A stretch of 64,000 nt of DNA, taken from positions 58,356,501 through 58,420,500 of the forward strand of contig CM043697.1 of assembly GCA_023935145.1 (NCBI GenBank), read 5' to 3'. Of this stretch, positions 13,245 through 23,515 are shown one piece after another (position 1 is the first letter of the stretch; every line of letters starts with the position of its first letter). The translations under genes were made by a program, and so were the position numbers. Source of the DNA: Bretschneidera sinensis. Its lineage: Eukaryota > Streptophyta > Magnoliopsida > Brassicales > Akaniaceae. Under the pieces are notes generated by a model that was given only the letters and a program-made list of their open reading frames with translations, was not told the DNA's origin and ran no database searches.

Positions 13245-14429
13245 CCTTACCTGTGGTTTTACAAAAGTGGATATTGAGCAAGAACCAGAAGATGTTACTG
13301 ATGACATCATTAAAGCTATACACCTCTTTGAGTCTTCCCCAAAACATCCAAGTAAGTATACTCCTCAATTTGAATCTCTCATACTTACTAATACTACCCT
13401 TCTTCGTTCTATTGTCCAGGCACCAACCTTAGAATTGATGAAGCTGCCAGAGCATTTAACTTATGCCTATTTGAGAGAGAATAAGACATTACTTGTGATT
13501 GTGGCTGCTAATTTGAGTGTTGAAGAAGAAAAGAAACTATTAAGAGTTTTTAGGGTGTATAGATCTACTATTGGATGGACCATTGCTGACATAAAAGGGA
13601 TAAGTCCAGCCAAATGCATGTGTCATATCTACCTTGAAGATAGAGCAAAACCCACTTGGGATGCTCAAAGATGACTTAACCCACACATAAAAGAGGTAGT
13701 AAAGGCTGAGGTATTAAAACTATTAGATGTTGGCATTATCTACCCCATCTCAGACAGTAAATGGGTAAGTCTGGTCCAAGTTGTTCCTAAAAAGAATGGG
13801 ATCATAGTGGTCAAGAATGAGGAAAAGGAGCTCATACCTACAAGAAAAACAACTGGTTGGAGGGTATGTATTGATTACCGAAGATTCAAAAAGGTGACCA
13901 GAAAAGATCATTTCCCCTTGGCCTTCATTGATCAGATGTTAGAGAGATTAGCTGGCCATAGCTACTACTGTTTCTTGGATGGGTATAGTGGTTACAACCA
14001 GATTGCCATAGCACCTGAGGATCAAGAAAAGACTACCTTCACATGCCCTGTCGGTATATTTTCTTATAGAATGATGGTATTCGATTTATGCAATGCACCA
14101 GCCACTTTTCAAAGATGTATGATGAGCATATTTTCCAACATGGTGGATAAATTCATTGAGGTATTCAAGGATGATTTTACTATTTTTGGGTCCAATTTCG
14201 ATGAATGCCTAAATCATCTAGAGAGTGTCCTAAAGAGATGTGAAGAGAGAAATTTAGTGCTGAATTGAGAGAGATGTCACTTTATGGTTCAACAAGGCAT
14301 TGTGTTGGGTCATTCCATCTCCAAAAAAGGTATTGAGGTAGACAAGGCTAAAATAGACATCATTTCAAAGCTGCCACCTCCTCTAACAGTCAAGGGAGTT
14401 AGAAGTTTCCTTAGACATATCGGATTCTA
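13245..14429 (+). repeat. Array unit 12, continuous with the rest of pol
   Basis: Its linker half resembles units 7/11 (YTPQFESLIL, LLRSIVQAP) while its RT half resembles unit 1 (LAGHSYYCF, CNAPATF), so it looks like a recombinant. It has no right-hand junction: GGATTCTAC runs straight into RQFIKGFF and the RNase H. Confidence 0.9.
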
Positions 14430-14975
14430 CAGACAATTCATCAAAGGCTTCTTCAAGATCTCTAGACCTCTCTGTGCATTATTAGCTAAAGATACCAAGT
14501 TTGAATGGACTGATGACTGTATGAAAGCTTTCTACACATTGAAGGATGTGCTCACCTCTGCACTAATAATAGTGGCACCAGATTGGAATCTTCCATTCGA
14601 GTTGATGTGCAATGCTAGTGACTTCGCCTTGGGAGTTGTCTTAGGTCAGAGAGTCAATAAGGTACCTCATGCTCTTTATTATGCTTCTAGAGCTTTAAAT
14701 GATGCCCAGCTTAACTATTCTACTACTGAAAAGGAATTGTTAGCTGTTATTTTTTCTTTAGAGAACTTTAGATCATACTTGATTAGCTCTAAGGTTATTG
14801 TATTTACTGATCATGTTACCTTGAGATATCTATTTTCTAAGAAAGATGCAAAGCTTAGGTTAATCAGATGGGTACTCCTATTGTAGGAATTTGACTTGGA
14901 GATCAAAGACAAGAAGGGCAATGAAAATGTGGTTACAGATCACTTATCAAGGCAACCTTATGAGGATGAAAAAAA
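13807..14975 (+). pseudogene. Athila pol: reverse transcriptase and RNase H (broken)
   Basis: RT would copy the element's RNA into DNA and RNase H would remove the template. RT runs from TGWRVCIDYRR through the active site, here FKDDF (FMDDF in other units, a Met-to-Lys change). A TGA replaces Trp at 14266. The thumb and RNase H then read on in the same frame: [15 protein letters not shown], the first acidic motif [26 protein letters not shown] and [14 protein letters not shown] at 14884 stands where Gln follows LLL, and VTDHLSRQ follows. Adding the preceding linker (13225-13674, open for 149 codons) gives the only linear pol copy in the window. It ends at the integrase join, where about 60 residues appear to be missing. 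It is not functional. Confidence 0.9.
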
Positions 14976-16203
14976 ATGAGCTACTTATCTTTCTTCCAAG
15001 TATGACCAGTCAAGAAAAAAAGTGGCTGATATCTATGTCTAGACACTACCATTGGGATGATCCTTATCTATTCAAATTTTGTCCCGATCAAATCATCAGG
15101 AGGTGTGTCTTAAAAGAGGAGCACTTGAGCCTATTACAACATTGCCATCAGTTTGCTTATGGAGGACATTTTGGGGCCAAGAGAATAACTCTTAAGGTAT
15201 TATAATCCAGTTTTTATTGGCCTAATCTGTTTAAAGATGCCTTCTCATTTTGCAACTCATGTGGTAGATGCCAACGGATAGGTAACATCTCATCCTGAAA
15301 TCAAATGCCCCTACAAAATATTCATATAGTTGAACTTTTTGATGTATGGGGCATTGATTTCATAGGTCCATTTCCTAATTCCTTTGGTTATTTATATATT
15401 CTTGTGGGTGTGGATTATATGTCCAAATGGGTTGAGGTTGTCCCCTCAAAGACTAATGATCACAAAGTGGTTGTGAAGTTTCTATAGGATAACATCTTTA
15501 CTCGGTTTGGGACTCCAAGAGTGATCATTAGTGATGGTGGCAGCCATTTTCATCATCATTCTTTTGCTGCACTTATCAGAAAATATGGGATCACCCATAA
15601 AGTTGGCACTCCATATCACTCTCAAACTAGTGGCCAAGTGGAGATAAGTAATTAAGAAATCAAAAGTATCCTAGAAAGGACCGTGAATCATAATCGGAAG
15701 GATTGGTCTTTATGACTGAATGATGCTCTATGGGCATATAGGACAGCTTACAAGACACCAATTGGCATGTCTCCATACCATTTAGTCTTTGGGAAAGCAT
15801 GCTATTTGCTAGTGGAGTTAGAACATCGAGCATATTGGGCCATTAAACAGTTCAATTTTTACATGAACAAGCAGGTGAGAAGAGGAAGCTGAACTTAAAT
15901 GAGCTAGAAGAATTAAGATATGATGCATATGAGAACGCCAAGCTCTACAAAGAAAGAACAAAAGCCTATCATGATAGACAACTAATACAGAAAGAGTTTC
16001 ATGTGGGACAAAGGGTGTTGCTCTACAACTCAAGATTAAGACTGTTCCTAGGAAAACTAAAGTCCCGATGGTCTGGTTCTTATGTGGTCACCAAGGTCTT
16101 TCCTTATGGTACTTTAGAGATTCATGGTTCAAACGGCAATCAGAAATTCACAGTAAATGGACACAGAGTCAAGCCATACCTTGATATCAACTTACCTCCT
16201 TGA
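14976..16203 (+). pseudogene. Athila pol: integrase (broken)
   Basis: Integrase would join the DNA copy to the chromosome. It starts after a frame change near 14980 (YHWDDPYLFKFCPDQIIRRC). The zinc-binding domain shows His in CHQFAYGGHFG and Cys in FCNSCGRCQ, split by a TAA at 15203. The core shows WGIDFIGPF (first Asp, about 15347), [10 protein letters not shown] (second Asp, about 15521) and SGQVEISN, where the Glu lies. Stops follow KFL (15485), ISN (about 15652) and WSL (about 15713), and the frame changes near 15880. The C-terminal part, open from 16003, reads GQRVLLYNSRLRLFLGKLKS and ends at 16203 (DINLPP), typical of Athila. The catalytic residues look intact, but the frame is not. Confidence 0.9.
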
Positions 16204-16597
16204 TATAAAGACTTGGCACTTCAATTTGTCTAGTATACAGCTGAACTAAGAGCAGTTGAGCCACATGAGGTGGGCTCTAAGTGCCCCCTTCAAAAAGAGT
16301 AGCACTGAAGCTACTATAGAGAGCGCTTGAGCAGTTTCAACTTTGATAACCATGTAGCTCAAGCACCTCTATTGAGGTCAGTGGTACTGAGGCCACTAAA
16401 GTACGTTTTACAGGAGGTCGAAAGCTTTATGGGGTACCACCCATAGCTTTGTACATTTGTCACCCACAAACTGTTTGACAGATTGCCTGACCTAGTGCAC
16501 TCGAGCGTAAGGCATCTGTTATCGAGTGTAGATACATAGTTGTGATCAAGCACACAGAATTTTGATCGAGTGCAACTACTACAGAAACTTTCCCAAG
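16204..16597 (+). other. Spacer between pol and env-like gene
   Basis: No coding capacity recognised. It contains the motif CTCGAGCG/ATCGAGTG (about 16499 and 16521), which recurs in the 3' LTR near 19345-19455, so spacer and LTR share short sequence. Confidence 0.5.
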
Positions 16598-17729
16598 ATG
16601 CCTAAACAGACAGCCTCCACTTCTCGAGCCTCTAATAGTCATACCCAGTCATCCCGGCCCAGTTTCGAACAAAGAGAGATCTTGTTCGAGACTATTTTTA
16701 ACATTGATGCTAACTTTAGGAGCTTGGATGACACTCGATGGGTGGTTCAAGAATTCAAGAACCGGGGACTAAATAGGCTGTTCAAGCCTATTTGTTCGAT
16801 TGTATACACCCGGTTTGTGGTCCAGTTCTATGACAACTTATCCTTCAACTGCAACAGACCGGGGATCTTATCTTCATCAGTCCAGGGCAAGTTCATAGAG
16901 GTGACCACTGCTGACATTGTTGCTACTCTTCACTGTTGTGATGAGTCCCTTCCCGAGGACACCCAGATGGAGGAGTAGCCAGAGCCCTTTCCCCTATCCC
17001 ACATCATTGAGGATATTTGTGCGGGCCAGTATGCTGATCGGCACAACAACACTGGGAGCCGGTCTAAGTTGCCTCCACGACTCTGGCTCGTGGATTCCAT
17101 CCTCCAGCAGAATGTGTGCCCATTGGGGCACAAAACCTAGAGGAGGGACGAGTTCCTACAGGCCCTGTACGTATTCCACCATGGCCATTGGTATTCCATT
17201 CTAGCTATCATATGGAGCCAGCTCCATAAGTTTTGGGACCATGTCCATAGCCGTTAGACCAACACGACAAACGCATGGGGGCTCCCCTTCCCGTTCCTCT
17301 TCAGCTATATATTCAAGAAAAGGAGGATCAAGGACTCCTCCAGTGATGGACCGGTGAGTGACCACCCATTCTTTGGGAAAAGCCAGTGGAGCCTGAGCCA
17401 GTCCCACATGCCAAAAGACCCCGAGGGCGTGCACCTACTGATAAGCTTGTGAACGATGATCTTATGGACACCAAGTACCCCACACCCTTACTTGGGAGGA
17501 GGACTAGCCAGACATGGGGTCCATCGAGTACCAACATCTTCTCGAGGAGCTGCCCTCTTTTCAATGTGAGCTCTCAGACATTCGTCGAGAGGATAGGGAG
17601 GTGACATTATTGGTACATCAGCGCTTCGATGGCTTGGAGGCACACTTTGCGAGGCAGAAGGTGATGCTTCATGCCATCCTCGATCGACTACCTCCAGCAC
17701 CTGGTACCTCATCGACTGCACCACTTTGA
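16598..17729 (+). pseudogene. Athila env-like / plant-transposon ORF (broken)
   Basis: Open from the ATG at 16598 (reading MPKQTASTSR) to a TAG at 16976. After a Ser/Thr-rich start come RWVVQEFKNRGLNRLF, VYTRFVVQFYDNL and KFIEVTTADIVATLH. Beyond the stop the same frame continues (HIIEDICAGQYADRHNN), and a further stop and frame changes follow. The last part (17514-17729, HLLEELPSFQCELSDIRRED) is helical and probably a coiled coil. This layout matches the post-integrase gene of Athila elements, often called env-like and, I believe, covered by the family 'putative plant transposon protein' (PF20167). Its function is not known; no signal peptide or clear membrane segment is visible. Confidence 0.7.
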
Positions 17730-19148
17730 GACCAGCAGTGAGAGGGTACCCCGTCTGGCTGAAGACGTAAAACTTAGCGCTTATGGGAGGCATCCCAAAG
17801 CATATCCTTTTATTTTTAGTATTTTTCACATTTATTGTTAGTATTTACTTATATAACTGTTTATTATTAGTACTTTTTGTTTTCCAGTTCTATGTTTGTT
17901 TTTCTTTTAGGGACATAGTGAGTACATCAAGTTCAAGCTTGGGGGTGTGCTATGAGCCATACCAACCATCTAGTTCTCCATCTCCCAGGTCAGATCTTTC
18001 CATATCACTCACACATTAGGGACAATGTGTACATTAAGTTTTGAGGTATGGGAGACACATTCACACACTCTGTCCCAGCTTTTTTTTTAGTATTCTTGAA
18101 AAGATAAATGCATGTTCATATTATTTTGAAAATTTTGGTTAAATGTTATGATAAACTTCATCAGTAAGCTGAAAATCTAGAACACATAATCTAATGATAA
18201 AGTTTTAAAAGTTTAATTACTTACTTCAAGGCATTTAAGAATTCATAAAGTTTGATCTAAATCTGACATGAGCATATTAGCACATAATGGTGTGAGGTAT
18301 GACATATAATTTTTATATATATGTTTTCATGACCTAACTGTAATCGGATAACTTGTTAGAATAACACTTTTGCATAAAAAAATAGAGAAAATGATTATTG
18401 TGCAAAAAGAGAAAATAAAATGCTCCTAATGATCATTAAATAAATTTTCCACTGAGTAACTGGACCTCTTGCCTTAGTAAGCAGTGAGTGCTCAGTCAAA
18501 AGGTGGGAATTATGCATATAATGATCATTAAATAAAGTTTCCATTGAGCAACTAGACCTCTTGCCTCATTAAGCAGAGAGTGTTCACGTCAAAAGGTGAG
18601 GATTTTGCTTGGCGGCATTAAGACCAGTTAGTTTCGTAACCTTTTTGACTCGAGTTAGTAAGTCCTTAGGGGTATCTTTACACCTAATGCCCTAAAACCA
18701 TCTGGTTTGGGAGTCGTTGGCTAAACACTCGCTACATGGGTTAATTAGAAAGCTTAATGGAACTCAATGTGGCAAAAATCTCATAATAAAAGAAAAAGAA
18801 AAGAAATAAAACTATGCCATTATTGTTCATTCTGATAGGAAATTCGATGAATGTTAAGATACCGAAACACCATACATTGGAGTTATTTGGAAGCTTCATC
18901 TTTTATGTGCTAATTCACCACACACTAAGTCAGATTTATGATGCCTTAAACCAGCCTTGTGTAAGTAATTAGAATTTAAAACCCTTATTCATTGCGAATG
19001 TGTGTTTATATTTTAAGCCTACTCATGAACAAATATCATGGTTTTATGTGCAACCCAAATTTTTAGATATCATGAATGATAAATTTATCTTTTATTTTGT
19101 TTTTCAGTTAGTTTTTCGTTTTGTATTGCTAAGGGACTAGCAATATGT
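17730..19148 (+). other. Athila 3' non-coding region
   Basis: AT-rich with no reading frame I accept. It holds a 91-bp tandem duplication (18428-18609). Its end (TTGCTAAGGGACTAGCAATA) matches the corresponding end of the TR-GAG element at about 24795-24830 (minus strand), so the two elements share a 3' tail. Confidence 0.6.
18428..18609 (+). repeat. 91-bp tandem duplication
   Basis: Two diverged copies beginning TAATGATCATTAAATAAA at 18428 and 18519, each running through a CCTCTTGCC segment to GTCAAAAGGTG. It lies in the Athila 3' non-coding tail. Confidence 0.8.
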
Positions 19149-19161
19149 AAGTTTGGGGGTG
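19149..19161 (+). other. Polypurine tract before Athila 3' LTR
   Basis: AAGTTTGGGGGTG directly before the LTR start TGATGAG; primer for plus-strand synthesis in this class of element. Confidence 0.75.
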
Positions 19162-20440
19162 TGATGAGTGCTTAAATATTCATATTTAAGCCCCTTAATT
19201 TACAATTGTTAAGCTCTTTGTTTACATATTTTAGTATATTCTACTTCATTTTTGTGTTTTCTGTGTTTTCATAGGTTCTTGAAGAAAAGATAGAATTTTG
19301 GAGCTCTAAGGAAGAAATCTGAAGTCTTGGAAGCAGCTAAGTGCGATCGAGTGTAAGGTGTCTATGATCGAGCACACAAGCACTCGTGCGCACACATAGA
19401 AGGCTCAAGCGCAACCCTGCACTCGAGCGCAAAAGCATGAGATCGAGCGCACGCGTACAATGAGGCAGCAGAGCCAGTTTTGGAAAGATTGGTTCGGGTC
19501 TTATTTTGGAAATTAGGGTTTCGAGGTGTCCTTAGAACCCTATATATAGGCTTGTAAAACACAGAAACTTCACTTTCGATTTTCCTTTAAGTTGTAAGCT
19601 TTGGAGAGGAATTGACAACTCTTCTCCACAATATTTTTTGGGTTTACTCTTTTCTATTTAGTTTATGTTATGATGATGTTTAGTATAATCAGCATGTGTA
19701 ACTGACTTCTTAATAGGGCTCGATTGAAGCCCTAATTATGCTTTTCTATATATGAGTATTGTTTCCTTTCCAAATAGCCATGTTATGATGCTTTAATTGA
19801 TTAATACCTATCTTATTGAATTCCTCATATGTGTTTGTCTGATCAACGTATGCATATGGTATGGATTAGTTAATTAGATCAATTTAGATGACCGAGTCCT
19901 GGGTCTAACAAAAGTAACAAAAGAAATCCATGCCGGATTCTTGGGTTAATCAACATGGGAAACCGGGTGTATACAATATGCCCTAGGTCTCGTGTGGTTG
20001 TCGATTTCCACAGATTTTATGCTCTCTTAAGGAACAACTGAGTATACACCATGTTGAATCCCTTAAGAAAGAAAAGAGTTAGAGTATACACCATGCCTAA
20101 CTCGTTGCTTAGGGAGATCAATAGCTTAAGGAGCGGACAAAGTCTTTAGGTTGACAACCATTAGGTATTCATGGTAGAACTAGAGCATTGGCAAATTACT
20201 TATTGAGAAAGTATGATTAGTGGTGGATATCAAAGCCTTATGTTCTTACCATTATCAATCTAGACTAAATATTTATTTCTATCATTTTACATTATGAAAC
20301 TAATTCTAAAATGAAATTCACCAATCCCTATGGAAATGATCTCGCATTTGCACACTATGCTACTATTGACCTTGTGCACTTGCAAGTAAAACAAGTTCGA
20401 TTATCTGCTTAATAATTTAGGTAAAAAAATCGCACAACAA
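19162..20440 (+). repeat. Athila 3' LTR
   Basis: 1,279 bp, from TGATGAGTGC to GCACAACA (TG...CA ends), directly after the purine tract. It carries a TATA box at 19541 and a stretch of ATCGAGCGC/CTCGAGCGC-like motifs (19345-19455). The right limit is supported because sequence of another repeat family (S) starts at 20441. The 5' partner is outside the window, so the ends are not confirmed by pairing. Confidence 0.75.
19541..19548 (+). promoter_or_regulatory. TATA box in Athila LTR
   Basis: CCCTATATATAGG about 380 bp into the LTR, followed about 30 bases later by a start-site-like region. It would be the element's own promoter. Confidence 0.6.
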
Positions 20441-20888
20441 TGACACATATATGCAATAATATAGAAACATACATTGACTCAAAATATATACATACATCAA
20501 TCCTCAACCCTCAACATGGGAGTTACATTATTAATATCCTAACTGAAACAATATATACGACACATTATGCATGAATATTTACATTTTTTTTTCTTTTCTT
20601 CCATTAGTTTGAGGATGTGGACAACAAGACTTACACCTGGTCTGAGTCTCAGCTCACAAATCTATCTATCATGCCAGTGACCTAAAATTATTTAACAATG
20701 AATAGTGAGTTTCACAAGCTCAATGAATTAAATTTACTAGAAGTAATCGATTTGTATACTTCTAGTTATATTCATTTATTGTTAAATCAGCATAATTAAC
20801 CATCTATCTCCATTCACATTCTAATTCAATCATTTATCAATTTCTTTTAATAAATAAATTATCAGGCTATCATCTTTCAATACATATA
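20441..20888 (-). repeat. Family-S LTR fragment, third copy
   Basis: Diverged match to 44796-45240 in the same orientation: GACACATATATGCAA, ATACATCAATCCTCAACCCT, TTGAGGATGTGGACA and GAATTAAATTTACTAGAAGT all line up. It starts where the Athila LTR ends and stops where the Copia LTR begins, so an older S LTR was the target for both. The rest of it lies outside the window or is lost. Confidence 0.8.
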
Positions 20889-21199
20889 TGTTGACCCGTA
20901 TTTGATTTTAATAATGAAAAAACACTACTTAAATTGCACTAATAGCTTTATTTAAGTGTTTAAGCGGCAAAAGCATTCAATACAGAAACAAGACGTAAGA
21001 AAACGACATGTTCAAATACCAAAAGAAGACAGAAGATCTAGAATAGGCTCTAAGGTAATTGAATCACATTGTAAATCTCTATTTTCGGTTACCTAGCTTG
21101 AACTATGGCTCATTTTTCTAAAAGCTTTAACAAAACAATATAAAAAAAATGGTTCTAAGTCAAAAACTGTTTTAAAAACATAAAAACTAGGTTTTGGAC

Positions 21200-21404
21200 A
21201 ACCCAGTCGACTGGGTTTCTAAACCAATCGACCGGTAAAAAGAACAATAAGTTCTCAGTTAACTGGTAATAGGACCCAGTCGACTAATAACTTCACACAT
21301 TCGACTGGTCCTATGACCCAGTCGACTAGTACTCTCCCTAAGCCTAAAAGTGAACTTTTTTCACTTGACCCAATCGATTGGTATAAGGACCTAGTCGACT
21401 GGCA
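21200..21404 (+). repeat. Cluster of degenerate CCCAGTCGACTGG palindromes in LTR
   Basis: About eight variants of a 13-14-base palindrome (for example CCCAGTCGACTGGG, CCCAGTCGACTAG, CCCAATCGATTGG) at uneven spacing just upstream of the TATA box. A similar cluster lies after pol at 33943-34226. Confidence 0.85.
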
Positions 21405-21495
21405 ATTCAAAATATAACCGTTTGAGACGTGAGACTTGAGTATTTAATGCTCCAAACCTACCAAATTAGTGTCTAATGGCCATATAAGTCCAAAG

Positions 21496-21504
21496 CTATA
21501 AAAC
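21496..21504 (+). promoter_or_regulatory. TATA box in Copia LTR
   Basis: CTATAAAAC about 600 bp into the LTR, about 90 bases after the palindrome cluster; likely the element's promoter. Confidence 0.55.
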
Positions 21505-22037
21505 TCCCCTTTAATGAGCATTCAATTCATCTCATAGCTCATTAATACTCTCAAAAGCCTTGAAAAATTTATTGTGAGCCATTATTTAAGCTTGTTCTTG
21601 AAAGAGAGATAATCTTCATTTTGTTAAACATTCATTGCTATCTCTCTACTATTCTTTTACATTTAATACCATTCATTGTAAAGAGAAAGAGTTGGTATAA
21701 CTCTTAAAGTGTTTAGGATTAAACACTTCGTTGTAACTACCTTTGAGGAAGAGATTGTTTGTAAGGTTTGTGCAATACCCGTGAAGTTGCTCGACTACAT
21801 TTAGTGGATTACTTCAAGGAGGTTCCTTGAAAAGAGTGGATGTAGGGTCAGAGAGATTCCGATATTGCCAAATTACTATAAACAAAGTTTGTATTCTCTT
21901 CCTTAACTCCTTTATTTTCAAGCATATTATTTGTTGTGTACCTTGCTTGATTGAATTGTTAAAACTTGTGATTTAATTAGTAAAAAGTTTTTAAAACCCA
22001 ATTCACCCCCTCTTGGGTTTGTACCTCGGTTTACAAT

Positions 22038-22049
22038 CGGTATCAGAGC
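22038..22049 (+). other. Primer-binding site, initiator Met tRNA type
   Basis: CGGTATCAGAGC two bases after the LTR end. It differs by one base from TGGTATCAGAGC, the usual plant site for the 3' end of initiator Met tRNA. Confidence 0.8.
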
Positions 22050-22090
22050 TTCGTACTTAATTTCAGGCTTAAAATCCTTGAGTTGATCCG

Positions 22091-23399
22091 ATGACATCTA
22101 ATAGCTATACCGAATGACATTTCTATACTAGACCTTTTTTGTTCAATGGCTTAAACTATAACTACGGGAAAAATAGAATGAAAATCTTCATCGAATGACA
22201 AGATTATAATTTATGGAGAGTCATTGAAGAAGGACCTAGAATTCCTACAAAGGAAATAACTATTGGAAAGATCAATCATACAATGCCTAAACTCAAAATG
22301 GAGTTTAATGAAAAAGATTATAGAATGATGTCTCTAAATGGTAGAGCCACTAGCATGTAACATTGTGCTCTAGATATCACTGAGTATAATAAAAGTTTAC
22401 ATGTGTTTCAGCTAAGGAGATTTGGAATAAATTAAAAGTTACATATGAAGGCACTAGTAAAGTAAAAAAAAAAAAAATCAAAAATTTATATGCTAGTGTC
22501 CGAGTATGAGTCTTTCAAAATGTCTCATAACGAGACTATTTCTCAAATGCACTCACATTTTACTACTATTGTTAATGGTTTAAAGCTTCTTGGTAGGAAC
22601 ATTGAGGAGTTTGAACTAACAAGGAAAACCTTAAGATCTTTCCCATCCATTTGGAAAGCAAAGAAAACGGTCACAATGGAGGCCAAAGATCTCGATAAAC
22701 AAGATGTCGAAACACTTCTCGAATCACTATTGACATACGAGATGGAAGAAATGAATCCTGTTGCCAATGATGATGAGAAGAAGAATAAATTGATTGCTCT
22801 CAAAGCCTCTACAAGCAATAAAGAGAAAGAAAAGGAAGAAGAGAATGAGAGCAGTGAAGAAGATGGTGAGATGACCTTAATCATCAAAAAGGTTTCACAA
22901 GTTCTTGAAAAAGAGCAAGAAACCTTACACAAAGGACTCCACTCCAAAAAAGGAAACTATTGTGTGCTTCAATTGCAAGAAGCTCGATCACATCAAGGCT
23001 GATTGTCCAAAAACAAGCAAACCATATAAGAGCTTAAAAAAGAAACCCATAATTGCTACCACATGGAGTGATGATGAAGAAGAAGAATCTTCAGACAATG
23101 ATGTTGGGTACGAGGAGATTGTCAACCTTTGCATGATGGCAATCGATGATAAAAATAAGGTATCAAATTCTTCCTCTTCTAATAATAATAATATTGTTAG
23201 TAGTAGTGAAGAATTAATTGAGGTGATAAATAAAATGCATAAAGAATTGAAGAAATTTGATTCTAAAAGTATTGCTTTCAAGAAGGAAGTCTCATCTCTT
23301 TCTAAAGAGATGGAAGGTGTAAAGGAAGAAAAAGAAAAACCATCTTCCATACTTTATAACTCATCACCAGATTTCTTAAAAAATGAAAATGATATTTAA
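22091..23399 (+). pseudogene. Copia gag, 5' part (broken)
   Basis: Nucleocapsid protein that would package the element's RNA. The start is ATG 22091 (MTSNSYTE), with a TGA after eight codons and further stops up to 22490. Two open blocks follow. 22490-23002 reads SEYESFKMSHNETISQMHSHFTT, the UBN2-type gag domain of Copia elements. 22905-23399 is in another frame and carries the zinc knuckle CFNCKKLDHIKADC (CX2CX4HX4C), then an acidic, Ser/Asn-rich stretch and a Lys/Glu-rich helix. The frame changes near 22920. The gene is interrupted by TR-GAG at 23516 and resumes at 29498. Confidence 0.85.
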
Positions 23400-23515
23400 A
23401 AAAAAAAAGTAATGGAATTGAATAGCACTATATCTAGACTTATGCTTAGAAAAGAAAAACTATATCAAATGCTATCTTACCAAAGGTTGAGTGGAGGAAT
23501 ATCCGGCTTGGGTTA

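Larger units (their letters stand above)
1..14429 (+). repeat. Satellite-like tandem array of an Athila RT segment, about 1,185 bp x 12
   Basis: The segment from the protease-RT linker (reading VDIEQEPEDVTDDI) through the whole RT palm (to FLGHTGFY) is repeated head to tail with a period of 1,183-1,190 bp. Every junction is the same: GGATTCTA joined to CCCTTACCCG. In the last copy GGATTCTAC instead continues into normal pol ([10 protein letters not shown]), which shows where the breakpoint lies. A partial copy starts the window, so the array extends further left. The junction puts the next unit in another frame, so the array cannot encode a repeated polyprotein. Eight units carry a one-base loss (TTACATTG for TTACCTGTG), and most carry TGA in GCTCAAAGATGACTT. 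The array behaves as a retroelement-derived satellite. Confidence 0.95.
1..20440 (+). mobile_element. Athila-type Ty3/gypsy retrotransposon, 5' end outside window
   Basis: Plus-strand Metaviridae-type element. Seen in order: a tandemly amplified RT segment, RNase H, integrase, an env-like reading frame, a long non-coding tail, a purine tract and a 3' LTR. The assignment to the Athila clade rests on pol motifs (FMDDF active site, [31 protein letters not shown]), the env-like gene after integrase, and an LTR of about 1.3 kb beginning TGATGAG. The 5' LTR, primer site, gag and protease are not in the window. Every coding domain carries stops or frameshifts. It sits inside a family-S LTR fragment that resumes directly after its 3' LTR. 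Confidence in clade is good; the 5' limit is unknown. Confidence 0.85.
20889..22035 (+). repeat. Copia 5' LTR
   Basis: 1,147 bp, from TGTTGACCCG to GGTTTACA, followed at once by the primer-binding site. It contains a cluster of GTCGAC-type palindromes (21200-21404) and a TATA box at 21496. Confidence 0.8.

Noticed and set aside
1..14429. CRISPR-like or bacterial repeat system, or a diversity-generating RT cassette
   Set aside because: Units are 1.2-kb pol segments with no spacers; the RT has plant Athila motifs, and there is no template-repeat/variable-repeat pair.
22543..22947. Minus-strand frame of 134 codons rich in Ser/Phe
   Set aside because: It is the antisense of the Glu/Lys-rich Copia gag, which has clear family motifs on the plus strand.
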